A stretch of DNA of 64,000 nt, taken from positions 18,506,629 to 18,570,628 of the forward strand of contig CM028910.1 of assembly GCA_016801845.1 (NCBI GenBank). Reading direction: 5' to 3'. The stretch's first letter is position 1. Each line of letters starts with the position of its first letter. Positions 1 through 11,880 of this stretch are shown piece by piece. The notes below the pieces were generated by a model. It was not told the DNA's origin and made no database searches. It was given only the letters and a program-made list of their open reading frames with translations. The position numbers and the translations under genes were made by a program. This stretch comes from Polydactylus sextarius. Taxonomy: Eukaryota > Chordata > Actinopteri > Polynemidae.

Positions 1-2005
1 GGCAGATTCGATATCAACCGTGGATGACTGCGTCCTGTCTTAACTGTCTGATATTGTTATCAATTATTTTTTTTAAATTAGTCACAAAAGTAACCATTTA
101 GATTAAAGGAAAGTGGTTACATTATCCAAAATATCTTCAGGAACATGCTCTAGCAAAGTGAGGACCCAGCTGGTGGGTGAAACATAGGATCATTCCTGAG
201 ATGACAAACCAGTTAATGTTTGCCATCATGCCAGGGGAACAATCTAATCTCGGCAAACCCTTTGGCAATACACTGCTAGCTTAGTAGTGTGTAATGTTTT
301 GATATATGATAAAAATTTCTTTTGGAAGATGAAATTTGGTCATTTGGTTGAAATATAATTCTGTTGCTGCAAGTCTGAGAAGATGTAGCTGAATACATAA
401 GAGACAGTGCAGTGTGTATTCAGGTTTATTTGATTTCTAATATACATTACAAATTGATATCAAGTGTATATCCCATGAGTTGATATTTTTATTGAAATGT
501 GATAGTATATATCAGTGGGGCATATTTGCAAGTTACATTGTGCTAGTGATTCATTCTGCATTCTTAAAATAAGTGGCTTGTTTGTTATGTTTTGACATAA
601 AATTAGTTCCACATAGTGTGCTTTAGAATGGTGTTAGTTTAGACTTAGACTTTGACTTCTGCTCAGAAGAATAACATTAACATACCTGAATGCAGTCAAT
701 GACAGGTTTTTGCAAGAACAATTAACAACTGTTTGGAGGCAGTTGATAGCGTCATTGAGCAGCCAAATCACTATGAAATTAGTCTATATAAAGACTGACT
801 TACTCATTCTCATTCACTGTGGGTAAGCGTGCCAGCTAAATGATGCAAATGTAAATCTTCTAAATGTACTGCTACTGATGATAAATGGCTTTCTGACTTT
901 GTATTCACTAAGCTGACTGAAACAGTTTGACCTCTGCAGAGATAAACCTATTTATAGAGAAAGTAATATCAAGGCTTGAAGAGGAAGCTTAGCAACAGGC
1001 TCTCCAAGCAACTTTTTTAGTTGCTAAGGCTTTATAATCAAGGTAACTGATACAGCTGTCATGGGGGATGAATCCAACTAGGATTAGTAATGGAACACAC
1101 TAGAAAAAATTGTAAGCCAGCAAAGGCGACTTATATTGTTCTGTAATAAACAGGACCCAAAAAACATCGAATAATGATTTTTGCATAGTCAGATCAGCGC
1201 ACAGTAATGAATCAGCAGCATTGTACAATTATAAATCAGATGATGATTTGTCTGATTGTTGACAATTAGTTGCAATAGTGTGACAAGCTAGCAGCGTGGC
1301 TCTATGATGATGACATTGGTTGGTCAGCCCAGACTGAAATATTTCAACAACTATTTGATGTTTAGAAGAAGGTGAGTTCTAATGACTATTGTGATCCCCT
1401 GATTTTTTTTTTTTTCCTGTGGCATCATGATCATAATAATCACAACTTTCACCTATTTATGTCCTCCATGTATAGCTTGGTCACTATACGGGACACAGGT
1501 AAACCCACAGTGTATCTGCGCTTCTATCTGTTGCAATATTTGTTGAATTTGAAATGGATGGAAGTCAGGCAGAAGTCACACAGCGTGCAAAGGTGGTCTG
1601 TGGTGAGGTGTGTTTTGTCACATAAAGTGCTATCTTGGCATTTCCTGACAGCTTTGATTGCTTCTGTGCTATTAGGAAACAACTTTGTCAAGTCTTCACC
1701 TAACAGAACCCATTGTTTCACAACCTGTTGAAGTACAAACTGAGGGTCATTAAGTCGTTACATCAAAGGACTCGGAGTGTTCCCATGACAGCATGGACAT
1801 GTCATAACATGTCCGCAACATAGAATAACCATTGCTGAACAAAGGAGGTGATGTGCAACACCACCTATCAGCCACTTGGAATGCTGTCCTAACTGACCAT
1901 GACCTAAATGACTTACAATTTTCAGATAAACAGCTCATGGACTATAAAGCCCCACCATTAGTCATGATTCCATAAATTGAAAAAAAAAAGTTAGGCAGGG
2001 AATTA
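1..2005. other. Non-coding DNA, no gene seen
   Basis: AT-rich sequence with stops in all frames. The longest open stretch, 1372-1731 on the plus strand, contains a poly-T run coding for poly-Phe and shows no motif I recognise. Around 640 there is a short TTAGACTTAGACTT-like phrase of the kind seen in some fish LINE tails, too short to call. No RNA gene or promoter can be supported. Confidence 0.6.
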
Positions 2006-2009
2006 TGGT

Positions 2010-2240
2010 GCAAAAATGTCTTTCTCATGTCTCCATGGGTTTTCTGTGGGTGGGTATTCTGGCTTCTTCTAACAGTTCAAAGGTTTGATTAATTGGTGAT
2101 TTTGTGTGAATTTTTGTTTGTCTCTGTGATTGATATTGTAGCAACAAGTGTGGATCTTGCCCTTGGCCAAAGTTGGTTGGGACTGGCTTCATTGGCTGTG
2201 ACCCTCAAAGGATAGACAGTATAGATAATGGATGGATAGA
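2010..2240 (+). mobile_element. V-SINE/DANA-like SINE, 5'-truncated
   Basis: This is the body and tail of the very common fish SINE of the V-SINE/DANA type. Landmarks appear in the expected order: a diverged copy of the 'TTCTCC..GTGTCTGCATGGGTTT' segment at 2020-2045, a 'CAGTTCAAAG' box near 2072, 'TTAATTGGTGA' near 2090, 'TTTGTCTCTGTG' near 2117, 'GCCAAAGTTGG..GGGA' near 2166, and the tail 'TGACCCTCAAAGGATA', then 'TATAGATAATGGATGGATAG' ending at 2240. The tRNA-like 5' head is missing. Divergence is high, so this is an old copy. The family assignment is recalled from fish consensus sequences. Confidence 0.75.
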
Positions 2241-2559
2241 AAACAAGTTTAATCCCACAAATCACCCCTGCTGATAAGAGTCGAAAAACAACCAGACCAG
2301 AAATTATTTTCTACGCAGTAGAGTAGCTTTGCTGTTCAACAATGATGGGGGAGAGATATTATGTTATAGATGCTTGTAATAAGGCTGTACTGATACAAGG
2401 AATGTTAGGGAATGTTTATGTTAAAGGATAGTTTCTTCAAGAATCAGTTGACATTTGGAGGATATAGGAGTAGAAATAAGAGGTCAAACCAAGGACTGAG
2501 CCCTGGAGGACATTGATTTGTGGTGAGAAAGATGATGGTCAGTCGGAGCCAGCACCTAT

Positions 2560-2604
2560 TTTAGTATTTCCTACCTTCACTTTGTGAAGGTAGGAAATAC
2601 TAAA
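2560..2604. repeat. Perfect 21-bp hairpin, 3-nt loop
   Basis: The arms 2560-2580 and 2584-2604 are exact reverse complements separated by TTT. The outermost pair is T2560-A2604, and pairing breaks at 2559/2605. No repeat family is recognised. Confidence 0.9.
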
Positions 2605-3559
2605 TTGTGTGTCACAATTTGACAGAAATTCAAATAAAAACACTTGTCTATGGCCTCAGCATTAATTGTGCCAGAAGGTGGCTTCTTGAGGAGGTGGCTG
2701 CTTGATGAGGGGGGAGTGTTGGCAAAGAGGTTAAACAAATGAGAATATGTTGCAGAATCAGAAAACTGTGAATAATATCAGCCTCTTTTTTTAAGTAAGT
2801 GAAAAAAAATTGGGGAGAGAGTGGATAAAGATTCAGGGAAGAATATGGGCAATAGCTTTGTGGTGTTGGAGCCAGATTGAATTGCAGAGCAGTAAAAAGT
2901 GTACAATGCGAGAAATATGACAAAAACAAAATGCTGTTGGTAAATAGTTGCAGGCAGCTGGCTATAAACATTAACAGGAGATGAATGTGTGACTACTGTG
3001 CTTAAACTCAACCAGTCATTTCCATTTTGATGAGCTAGCTGCAGAGAAGGATACAAGACTTAATCATCAGCTGGGAAATGAATCCCTTATAGTATAGTCG
3101 AACAAGTTCATCTCTTTCATTATCAGAATCCTCCGACACATATAGAATTGACAGTCTTTCTTGCTGTGCTGACTGAGTTAGTGTTTTGTTACGCCGAAAT
3201 TAAAAGTAAAAGGGGTGATTTATGCTATATTAAGTTGAATGACTCTGTGACACCTGAATAACTGCAAAACTATTTGATGTCAGTAGCAATTAATTTGAAT
3301 TAATCATGCTGCATAAAGTCGTAATTTCATGTCTGTGTGTGATTAGATTTTTAAGAATGCCCTTTTTCCTGTGGATTTTTGTATTTCACTTTTACTTCAT
3401 CAGTTAGAGTCACTAGATACAATGTTTTGTCTCCAGAATGATGTAAGAATTTTAAATCAAATACAAAGAAAGAGTAAAGAAACCTCCCATATATTATTAC
3501 AACAATTTCTGGTGTCACTGACAATCGATCATTCATCAGCTCTTGATTACACCAGAGCA
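2605..3559. other. Non-coding DNA, no gene seen
   Basis: Only short chance ORFs occur, for example 2648-2971 and 2778-3056 on the minus strand, which overlap in different frames. No repeat, RNA or splice-site pattern could be supported. Confidence 0.6.
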
Positions 3560-3625
3560 CATCCATCCATTATCTCTATCTGCCAATCCTACCACTTGCA
3601 GTACTGGGGCTATAAGCAGTGCACT
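3560..3625 (-). mobile_element. Antisense SINE tail fragment
   Basis: CATCCATCCATTATCTCTAT at 3564 followed by GCCAATCCT is the reverse complement of the 'GGATAAGCGGTATAGATAATGGATGGATG' end of the V-SINE-like family also present at 2010-2240 and 44701-44958. The next 35 bases match the family only weakly, so the 5' limit is uncertain. Confidence 0.45.
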
Positions 3626-4628
3626 AAACACCAAACTTGTCTCCTCTCTCCTCCTGAATATGTATATCAGTCTAAAAATATGTCTAGACTTTAGATCTAA
3701 ATCATGGAAATATATCACTTTAAATGTCATGAAAACAAGGCCTTATTGTGCAGTTTCTTTTTGGTGAACTTCACTAAACAAAAACACTAAAATTCATTTT
3801 GTTCAGCTTGAGCCTTTTACAGTACTCCAAACATCAAATCAATTCTGAAATACTCGTCTAGCAGTAGTGGCTCCAAGTTGTATTTGTTTGTTTTTATGTT
3901 GTTGCTACTTGTCCATAAACGCAATATGAGAAAAATCTATAACTTTTTTCCCCCTGGAGAGCAGACAAGTCACAACACTCAGAAAAGATATAAAGGAATT
4001 GAGTTTCAGACAGCTACCTTGACAATTTCGTCCAAAGCACAATGGAATTTTCCGAAGTACAAAAGGTAGCATTTTAAAGTGGCGATATAGGTGTTCAGTT
4101 TTCTCTGTTGCCTTAGAAATGTCTCGGAAGCGAACCGCTGCGATCAAAATGTGTAAGAAGGAGAACATTATAATATTTCATCTGAGCACCATGTTGTCAG
4201 CTGAAGCATTAAAATGTTCCTCTGTGTGTGGGAGTGGGTGTGGGTAGTTATTCCTCACGTTCTGGGGACTTGTACATTGTAGGCATCTGTGTACACATTC
4301 ATATTATAGGGGACTTGTCTTCCTTAAAGAGAAAGAGACAAAGAGCAAGTTGATATAACAAGATGCATTTAATTTTAAGGTGAAGACATATTGGTTAAGG
4401 CTAAAAATAAGGGTTAGGAAAGTTCTGTAGTTATGAAAACCACACAGAATCTCAAAAACAATTTCAAATCCTTATTAGTATATACGTGTCACAAAATAAG
4501 TATAAGTATATGTTGATTTTGGAGCTTTAGTTGGTTGTGTCCACAGAATCTTTTCTTCCTTAGCTGCTAGATTGGGCCCTAAAACATCAGTTCTGAGCCC
4601 TAATGTTTGCAAACTCCAGATATAGAGT
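3626..4628. other. Non-coding; possible old fish repeat at 4248-4520
   Basis: No gene. The stretch from TTCTGGGGACTTG (about 4258) through TATAGGGGACTTG to AATAAGGGTTAGG (about 4405) resembles a diverged copy of the fish repeat that carries GGGGAC and GGGTTAGG phrases. This is recall-based and weak. Confidence 0.4.
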
Positions 4629-4651
4629 CCCCCCACCCCACCCCCCACCCC
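4629..4651 (-). other. G-quadruplex motif on the minus strand
   Basis: The plus strand has four C runs separated by single A bases: six C, four C, six C and four C. The minus strand therefore reads as four G runs with one-base loops, which satisfies the standard G4 pattern with the shortest possible loops. Confidence 0.75.
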
Positions 4652-6377
4652 GATTGGACCCCTGCTCCGTTTTCAGCCCTGATCTTCAACCAATTGCTGG
4701 GAAACACTCCCAGCAGGAACCTTAGAGCAGGTGCAACTGCCCTTTGTGAGTCACATGTACGGATATTATTTCATTTAATTTAAAACCCTATGCGCCCACT
4801 CCTCCTCCTACACTGAACCTGCATTTTGAGATTTTCTTCTGGAGGAAAGACATTTGTGATACAAACCTTCCAATTTAGACCATAAAATAATCTGACTAGG
4901 AACTGACTACTACAGGAAAGTCTACATACATATCTCCTCTAAGACTGATTTGCATGATCAAATACTTCTTTTAAACCGAGACTAGCAAATGTCTGAGGGT
5001 TTATACAAGTTTCTTCTTCTTTGTGATGTAATAATGTCAAATTCAAAAACAAATCTAGCTTATGAGTCTTGTAAGAGTGAATTCATTTTTGTGTGTTTAT
5101 GTGTGTATGGAATGGTCCACCTCACACGGGATTGCAAGACAAATGATTGTACCACATATGAACTGCACTTATTTTTTATATATATATTATAGCTTAAGTT
5201 TTTTCCAAAATTATTATTTAATTTAGCCATTATTTCACTCAGCCAATTTCACTGACGCTGTTGCTGCTTGGTGAATTGCTCGCAGAACCAAATACATGCA
5301 TCACAGCATTCTGACAACAGACTTACTATGCACTTGCCTCCATTTCCGTCCCTGTAATGCAATACATTGTTCTTCTTAATCATGCACTCCTATGTCAAAT
5401 AGGTAAAGTTGGTTCATTTTTACTGTATGTGACTGAAGTGGCAGCAAGACGAGTAACAGATGCTTGTGCAGTCCTCCAGGACTCCTCATGTAACATAATA
5501 AAGATGCCATCTGACAGTTCCTGCTGTCAAACTGCTGCTCTGTACACAGCTTCTTAGCTCTGGTCCCTCTGTGTTTTGTTGCGTTTGAATATAAGTAGAA
5601 GGGCCACATTTTCCTGAGGGAACTAAAGGACCACAGTAGGACATGGGATACAGTTTTTGCTTGAGACCTATTGGCTTCTCTACCTCCACAGCCAGCAATT
5701 AACATGCTCCAGGGGCTCTGCAGCTACATACTATAACATACTTGGCTGTAGCTTACAGAGCGCCACAACACTGTGTGAAAAAAAAAAAAAAACATGCATC
5801 TTGGATGTGTGAAACATGCATCTGGATACTTTACACCCACAACACCTTGAACAATCCACCATAGCTGCACACTAATGAGGTGATAAAGAAAAGGGTGATA
5901 AGGGGAGGAAAGAAGGTGTGAGGGGAAGGTAAAATCACCAGGACTTCAACACATGCCTTACCTTTAAATCCATGACAGAGATGAGTTCTTTCACCATGGG
6001 GTGCCTACCACGGGAGAATATCTGAACTAGGCGAGGCAGAGGCCTAATCAAATCCTCCATCTCTCCATCTTTCAACCAAAAGAACCCTCTAAAATATGAA
6101 ATAGTCAATTGGCAAGTGTGCATCACTGACAACGTGCTGGTGTCTCAACAGGAGGTTGTTTCTTTGAGCCTGTTTCCAGCCCCTGTTTGATTTGGATCAG
6201 CCATCCCCCACATGTCTTTGAATTGTTTCAGTAACTCCACAGTATCTATACCACTTGTTCATTAGGATATCTGTAGGGGTTCGTAAAGCTTTGAATAGAA
6301 TTCAGATAAAGTGGAGGTGCCACCCTCTTACAGTATATCACAAATTGGAACCTGTTAGCAGGAACACCAGCTGATCA

Positions 6378-6380
<3 letters not shown>
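4652..6380. other. Non-coding DNA, no gene seen
   Basis: A poly(A) run lies at about 5778-5792, followed by two near copies of ACATGCATCTNGGAT within 40 bp. ORFs at 5357-5557 and 5376-5705 lie on opposite strands and neither shows a recognisable domain. Confidence 0.6.

Positions 6381-6414
<34 letters not shown>
6381..6414. repeat. (TA)n microsatellite
   Basis: An uninterrupted (TA)17 run. Confidence 0.97.
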
Positions 6415-6418
<4 letters not shown>

Positions 6419-7757
6419 GTTTTGATTTGCGCAGTGCTTAGTACTGTGTGAGCTTTAAATATTTCAGGTCAATATACCACTGTGGTCCACTCAAAAACTC
6501 CATTTTCCCACCTCCCATGACACAAGTGCATGTAGACTGAGTCAAAAATCACTTAATCCAGAAAATTATCACAGTGTCTGGTAAATTGTTCAGAATGTTT
6601 GTACTGTGTATTTTAGTTGTAACATGCTATAAAGTGATCACAGTGCCATCTTCCGTTCCCCTTGAAAGGCACGTATGCTTATGTTATTATGGTAGCAGAT
6701 GTACCAGGGAGTAAGAAGGAACGTTTCTCTACAGAAGACACAGCAGCCACCCTGTCTTATAAATACGGGACATGCAACAGAAGAATTGCAACAGGCCAGA
6801 TGCTGATAAATCTTCATCCTCAGATTTGAAAAGTGCCCTGTCAGAGCAGTGCAGTGCTATGATACACATCTGTCCACTGTGTTTACCTTCAGTTAATCAT
6901 TTACAAATGACACTAGATTCCTACAAATATAGCAAAACTGCTGCACCAATATGAGCAATGCACAGATGAATGGCTGCAATTTGAAGCAAATATATTTGCA
7001 TCATGTTTGGTACTGTTTTGCATCAGGTATACAATCTATATTATGTCTCAGTACTGTAAATTGATGCAAAGCTCCGCAACTCCAAAATATCCGAGCATAT
7101 ACCTAAACCTAAGTGAGTCCAAATTGTCCTTCATGGCTTCACTTTATTCTATCAGTACAGTGGAAGCCAGGGTCAGCATCCTGTGGCACTGACATCTGGC
7201 AGCCCTGCATTTGTTCCACTTTAAAGTTATAAAGATCATCATTCATCCTAAATTATGGTTTTAACAAAGCTATTACTTATTGCTCTGTATCATGCAATTT
7301 TTTTTCCTTTCTACTACATTTTTATGTTGTGTTTCCTCATTATCTAACAACAGTATCTAACTTCTACCCTAATTTTACTTGTGCTTTTGTCTACCCCTTC
7401 GTTTTGTTTTTACCTCTTGACTCTGCGGCGCTGTTGCCTGTATCTTTTCATTACCTTTTGTGCTCCTCGGTTTAGCAGCAGTCTGGTCTTTATCTGTTTA
7501 GATTTTTCAATTAATCAGGCGTGCTTCATGGCTCATTGGCCAGCTCTGGGACCTATAACATTTATCGGAGTTGAAGGGAAGCAAGACAATCCACAACACC
7601 AACAAAGGATAAGATATAATCAGCAGAAAAGAGACACCATTATCAGTGTTATGGTACCAGCGCACAGAAGAGGTATGAATCTGAAAACAGTGAAACACCG
7701 GCACTGTATTTATGAGTGTGACTCCGTCGACAAGTTCAATTATGATGTTTGTGATAT
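6415..7757. other. Non-coding DNA upstream of a Tc1-like relic
   Basis: No gene is supported. The 167-codon ORF at 7381-7884 is the longest in the window, but its last 40 codons run into the terminal region of the Tc1-like element, and its first half has no motif I know, so it looks like a chance frame. The part from about 7500 to 7740 is less AT-rich than its surroundings. Confidence 0.5.
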
Positions 7758-7758
7758 G

Positions 7759-8876
7759 ACACTCACGGAGCACTTTATTAGGAACATCTGCACACCTGCT
7801 TGTTCATGCAATTATCCTATCAGCCATTTGGCAGCAACGCAATACATAAAATCATGCAGATACAGGTCAAGAGCTCGCTGCTAATGTTCACATCGAGCTG
7901 TGACTTTGAATGTGGAATGATTTTTAGAGCCAGGCAGGCTGGTTTGAATATTACTGAAACTGCTAACTTCCTCTGATTTTTATGCAGTTTAAAAGGCTTT
8001 AAAAAATCATGATAAAAACAGATACATCTAGTGAACAGACTTGAACAGACGCCTTGTTGATGTGTCAGAGGAGAATAACCAGATGGGTTCAAGCTGACAG
8101 AGAGGCTGAGGTAGCTCAGATAACCATTCTTTCCCAACTGTGGTGAGCCAAAAAAAAAAAAAAAAAGAACTCTGAATGAATAACATTTCAAACCTTGAGG
8201 CAGAGTGATGACAACAACAGAAGCACAGATCAAGTTCTACTCCAGTCAGCCAAGAACAAATGTGAGGCTGAAATAGACATGAGCTCACCAAAACTGGATA
8301 ACTCGATAGTTGAACATAGCCTTGTCTGATGAATCTGGATTTTTGCTGAGACACACAGATGGTAAGATCTGAATTTGACAACAGCATGAATCAATAGACC
8401 CAACCTGTCTTGTCTCCAACCTACAATCCAGACCAGTACTGGTGGTGGTGTAAAAGTGTAGGGAAATGCTATCTTGGTCACATCTTTGCTGACAATGTGT
8501 ATCCACAGTAATCTACTTTGTCACAAAACAACCGGTTTCATGAAGAAGACAATGAGTTTAGTGAGCATCAGTGGCCTCTCCAGTCAACAGCTGTAAATCC
8601 AATAGAGAACCTTTGGGATGTGATATTACAAAAGATTACCAGTGAAAATAAATAAATAAATAGACAAATAGAATATGCAGCTGAAAAATATATAATATGC
8701 ATTCGTGTCAACATGGACCGTAATCTCATCGCCCAAAACTGTTGGTCTTGTAGAATGTTTTTTTTTTTTTTTTTTTGCCAAACTCTTCCGACTGCTCCAT
8801 AGCTTCATCCCCTGAGGCAAAGAAAGGTTCCATCCAGTATTAGTACAGTGTTTCTATGATGTGTTTGGTGTGTGTG
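7759..8876 (+). mobile_element. Tc1-like DNA transposon, decayed, transposase on plus strand
   Basis: This is a relic of a Tc1/mariner superfamily cut-and-paste transposon of a type common in fish. The left terminus near 7759 reads CACTCACGGAGCACTTTATT, then AGGAACATCTG. The right terminus near 8876 is a diverged inverted version after CCAGTATTAGTACAGTG at 8833. Between them are transposase-coding landmarks in order: CAGGCAGGCTGGTTTGA at 7931 (helix-turn-helix region), GCTGACAGAGAGGCT at 8093, TCAGATAACCA at 8136, TCACCAAAACTGGA at 8285, GTCTGATGAATCTGGAT at 8323 (the 'SDES' region around the first catalytic Asp), ACACACAGATGG at 8351, CATGAATCAATAGACC at 8386, and AATCCAATAGAGAACCTTTG at 8596 (third catalytic acid region). 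Frameshifts, stops, a deletion around 8490 and poly(A)/(T) insertions break the gene. It is certainly inactive. Confidence 0.85.
8758..8819 (-). repeat. 43-bp retrocopy-like unit with poly(A), copy 1
   Basis: On the minus strand, 8819-8777 is a 43-base sequence followed directly by A19 (8776-8758). It lies inside the 3' part of the Tc1-like relic, in the place where the family sequence should continue toward the terminus. It matches 10376-10334 at 40 of 43 positions with identical ends. A poly(A) tail and shared boundaries suggest retroposition of a small RNA. The alternative is that the unit belongs to this Tc1 subfamily. Confidence 0.65.
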
Positions 8877-10316
8877 TATATTGTCTTCCTTTACAAAATG
8901 TGTGAAATGTCCAGCATTTGTAGCACCTATATGGTATAGGTATCAAGGAAGGACTCACCCCTCAGTTAATTACTATATAACATACCATTTAGCATTAGTG
9001 AGTGACAGTTAAATGTTGACAAGTGGTTTTTCATGGCCACTCCGTGAATTATTTTCTCCAGTATTTCTTCTGAAATATCAGGGCTTTCACTCTTGGGAGA
9101 GAGTAAAATTACATGTAGAAACAAACTGGGTCAAAGACATTACAAGTGAAAGATAGAACAGGATAAAATCTATCGTGTTGTTTGTTAGTGGGAAGTACTA
9201 GGTAGCCCCTGTTTCCTTCGCAGCTCGCAGTTTCCTTTGGGGGTGTGATTAATGAAGCTGTTGCCAGATGAAGGTATCCATTAAGTGTCTTCTACGTATC
9301 CTGTCCCTTTGTGGCCACTTGTTGATATAGACCTCGGTGCTCTGTACAGAGTTAAACTGAGACAATAATAAAATAATTTGTAGTTACAAACTGTTTAATA
9401 TACTGTGCTGCTTTATTTACTATAGTGCAGATGCTAATCAGAATACGCAATTAAAGCAAAACTAATTTTGTTTTCTCATGTTTGTTCAAACATGAACATA
9501 TCATTCATGCACAATGGTCAATGTATGTTTTAACAGAAACAAACCATATGTATTACTTAATCCAGTCCTTTAGAATTAATGGACACGTCTGAGATAATGT
9601 TTTACTGATTTCTTTGCATAACAATGTGGCAGCATGAAGCCTGTGGGTGAAAAAATATCTAAATTTATGTATTCTACACTTGGAAGTCAGTACTGAGTGA
9701 TGTCTTCTCTGGAGAAACCTACTGAAATATAATACCAAACTGGAGCAGAGAAAATCTCAGGTGAAAAGACAGAGTCCTCTTTGAAGTCTGTTTTACCTTT
9801 GACACATTTCTTGCCTGAGATGAAGGATAAATCATATTTGCTTTAGTTTGTCCTCCAAAAGTGAGCTTGCATTCATCCTCATCCTTTTGCCTCCTCCTAT
9901 TTATTTAGCAAATACTTCAGCTTACATAGCATTAGAAGTGGTTCATCATGTTTCAGATATACCATATTATCTTCTATTATCATTAAGAGTGACCTTCTTG
10001 ATATGACAGAGTCTCTATAACCTGCTGCCAGTGTCAGGTTCATGTTGAAAGCAAGTGCGGTCAGTGTTTGATCACTTGAAACCATCCTGAAGCCACCAGT
10101 TGCTTCCAGAGAGAAAAGGATGAAACACAGACCATCTGGGCATGTTCTCAAATCTCTCTCAAGCATAACACATAGCACATGGCATGAAGACACATTGAGC
10201 AACACAGCAAGTTTGTAACACCAAGCCCTGCATACGTGACAGATATCCCACCACTGAGTCCTTATCCTTTGCTATTACTTTTCCAACACATGACTTAGTT
10301 GTAGTTAAGAAGTTTT
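8877..10316. other. Non-coding DNA, no gene seen
   Basis: No element or gene is recognised. The minus-strand ORF at 9897-10205 (102 codons) shows no domain I know, and codon use looks random. Confidence 0.55.
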
Positions 10317-10323
10317 TGGGTTG

Positions 10324-10376
10324 TTTTTTTTTTGCCAAACTCCTGCGACTGCTCCGTAGCTTCATCCCCTGAGGCA
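10324..10376 (-). repeat. 43-bp retrocopy-like unit with poly(A), copy 2
   Basis: Minus strand 10376-10334 matches copy 1 (8819-8777), differing at three bases, and is followed by A10 (10333-10324). No Tc1-like sequence is recognisable on either side, so this copy appears to stand alone. Confidence 0.65.
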
Positions 10377-11739
10377 TGCCGACGAACAAGAAAGAGCTAA
10401 AGAATCATTGTGCGTGAGCAAAGAAAAAAATGCATCTGAGAGAAAGAGTCTAAAGCTAAAAAGGCAATGCAGCTCAGGCTAAAAATAGATGGTAACTACC
10501 GACTTCACCTCAGAAGAAAATAGACGAAAAGGAGAAAAGGTGGATAGAGCTCATTCGATTGGATTGGACTTGAAAAAGTGGTAGAAAAACTGAGAATGTG
10601 CAGGAAATGAGGCAAAGTTTTTGTGTGAAGCACTGAGAGTGAAGCTCTTCCACTGGGATTCAGTTCCTGTTTGAGGTTTTCACTGCAAGAAAAACCTCAA
10701 GCTCCTCTATAATGAAAAGTATATTTCACACGACTGGAAGACTGCTGTATACATGAACACCCAAGCATCTACTGTGGAAAACGTGTGCAAACACTTTCCT
10801 GATGTACGACCTCTGACAGGATGTCACCTAAGCTCCCAGTAGATAGAAGATGAAATCAACACATTTTAAATGTAGATTGCATTAGTTGAACATTTTGATC
10901 CAACATATATTTCAAATAAGTCAGGTTACTCTCCATTACACCAGCCTTTTTGGTTACTATGACAACTCCTGTGGTAACTATAGAAGTAATTGATATTCAG
11001 AATGATGTTGTTTTATATGGTGAAGATTTAAGTTAAGGCAGTTAAGCCTGCCTTGAATCCCATAATAATAAAGTAGATTCTTACTTGTGCTGCTGATTAT
11101 ACAAGGCTGGAGTGATAGTGATTGGCCGGTCAGACACTAAACATGCCGGTCATTAGCTATCTTGGTTGTCTCGATCAAGAACATGAGAGGTCCCTAAAGC
11201 TGTTACCATGGAAACAAGCAAAGCAGATATCACAACATCATGACATTTGGAAATATATCAACTTTACAGGCATGTCAAGAATTGCAAAGATTAAAAAGAA
11301 ACCATTGGAGACCTCGTTGGCAAGGCTGCTTGTCAGCGCGATGCCACACAGCATCTCCCAGCCCTGCCGTCTGCCGTTGAGATAAAGAACAAAACTAGAC
11401 CGACATGGCGGAGGCCTTTCAACATGACATGTTTCACTGCCATTTATTGCGTGTCACAATCCTCTAAGAGGAAGTCATGAGATCAGTTCAAGACTAGGTG
11501 AGAGATTTGAAAACAAGAAGGCTGGTGAAATATAACTCTTGAGCCTGCAAAACGGAACACATGAACATATGAAAACACAGTCGTTCTGTTTTTGAAACTG
11601 TGTCTGCATTGTTTCACTGTTTAAAATAAGTAAGGGACAACGTTCTGTGAGGCGGTCATTTTCATGGAATAAGCCTCGACAGATTGATGCAGGACCCCAA
11701 CGCAAAGTAGAGGCGTCTTGAATCCCTCTGAAGGTTATC
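10377..11739. other. Non-coding; purine-rich, then possible regulatory block
   Basis: 10378-10620 is purine-biased on the plus strand without a repeat unit. 11100-11450 is richer in GC than its flanks, contains an RFX-type X-box (listed separately) and an 87-codon ORF without known domains. A conserved non-coding element is possible but unproven. Confidence 0.45.
11202..11215. promoter_or_regulatory. RFX X-box-like palindrome
   Basis: GTTACCATGGAAAC fits the RFX consensus GTTNCCATGGNAAC at every fixed position. RFX factors bind such palindromes at ciliary and MHC-II genes. A degenerate relative, GTTACTATGACAAC, lies about 250 bp upstream. A 14-bp motif can occur by chance, and the absence of a gene nearby weakens the case. 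Confidence 0.35.
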
Positions 11740-11880
11740 CCGCTTATTACACATTTTTATTATTATTGTTTTCATGGTAACTTTATTGATAATGATAAAT
11801 AATAGCTTCCGCGAAAAAAAATAGACCCCTTACTGACAGATCTAACTTTATTTAAGGGAACAATCTACAGATCACTCAGC

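Noticed and set aside
784..800. TATATAAAG as a TATA box
   Set aside because: A single AT-rich match in AT-rich DNA with no coding sequence or other promoter feature downstream.
7381..7884. 167-codon ORF, longest in the window
   Set aside because: The 3' part reads through the end of a Tc1-like relic and the 5' part shows no domain. Length alone is weak evidence in a 64-kb window.
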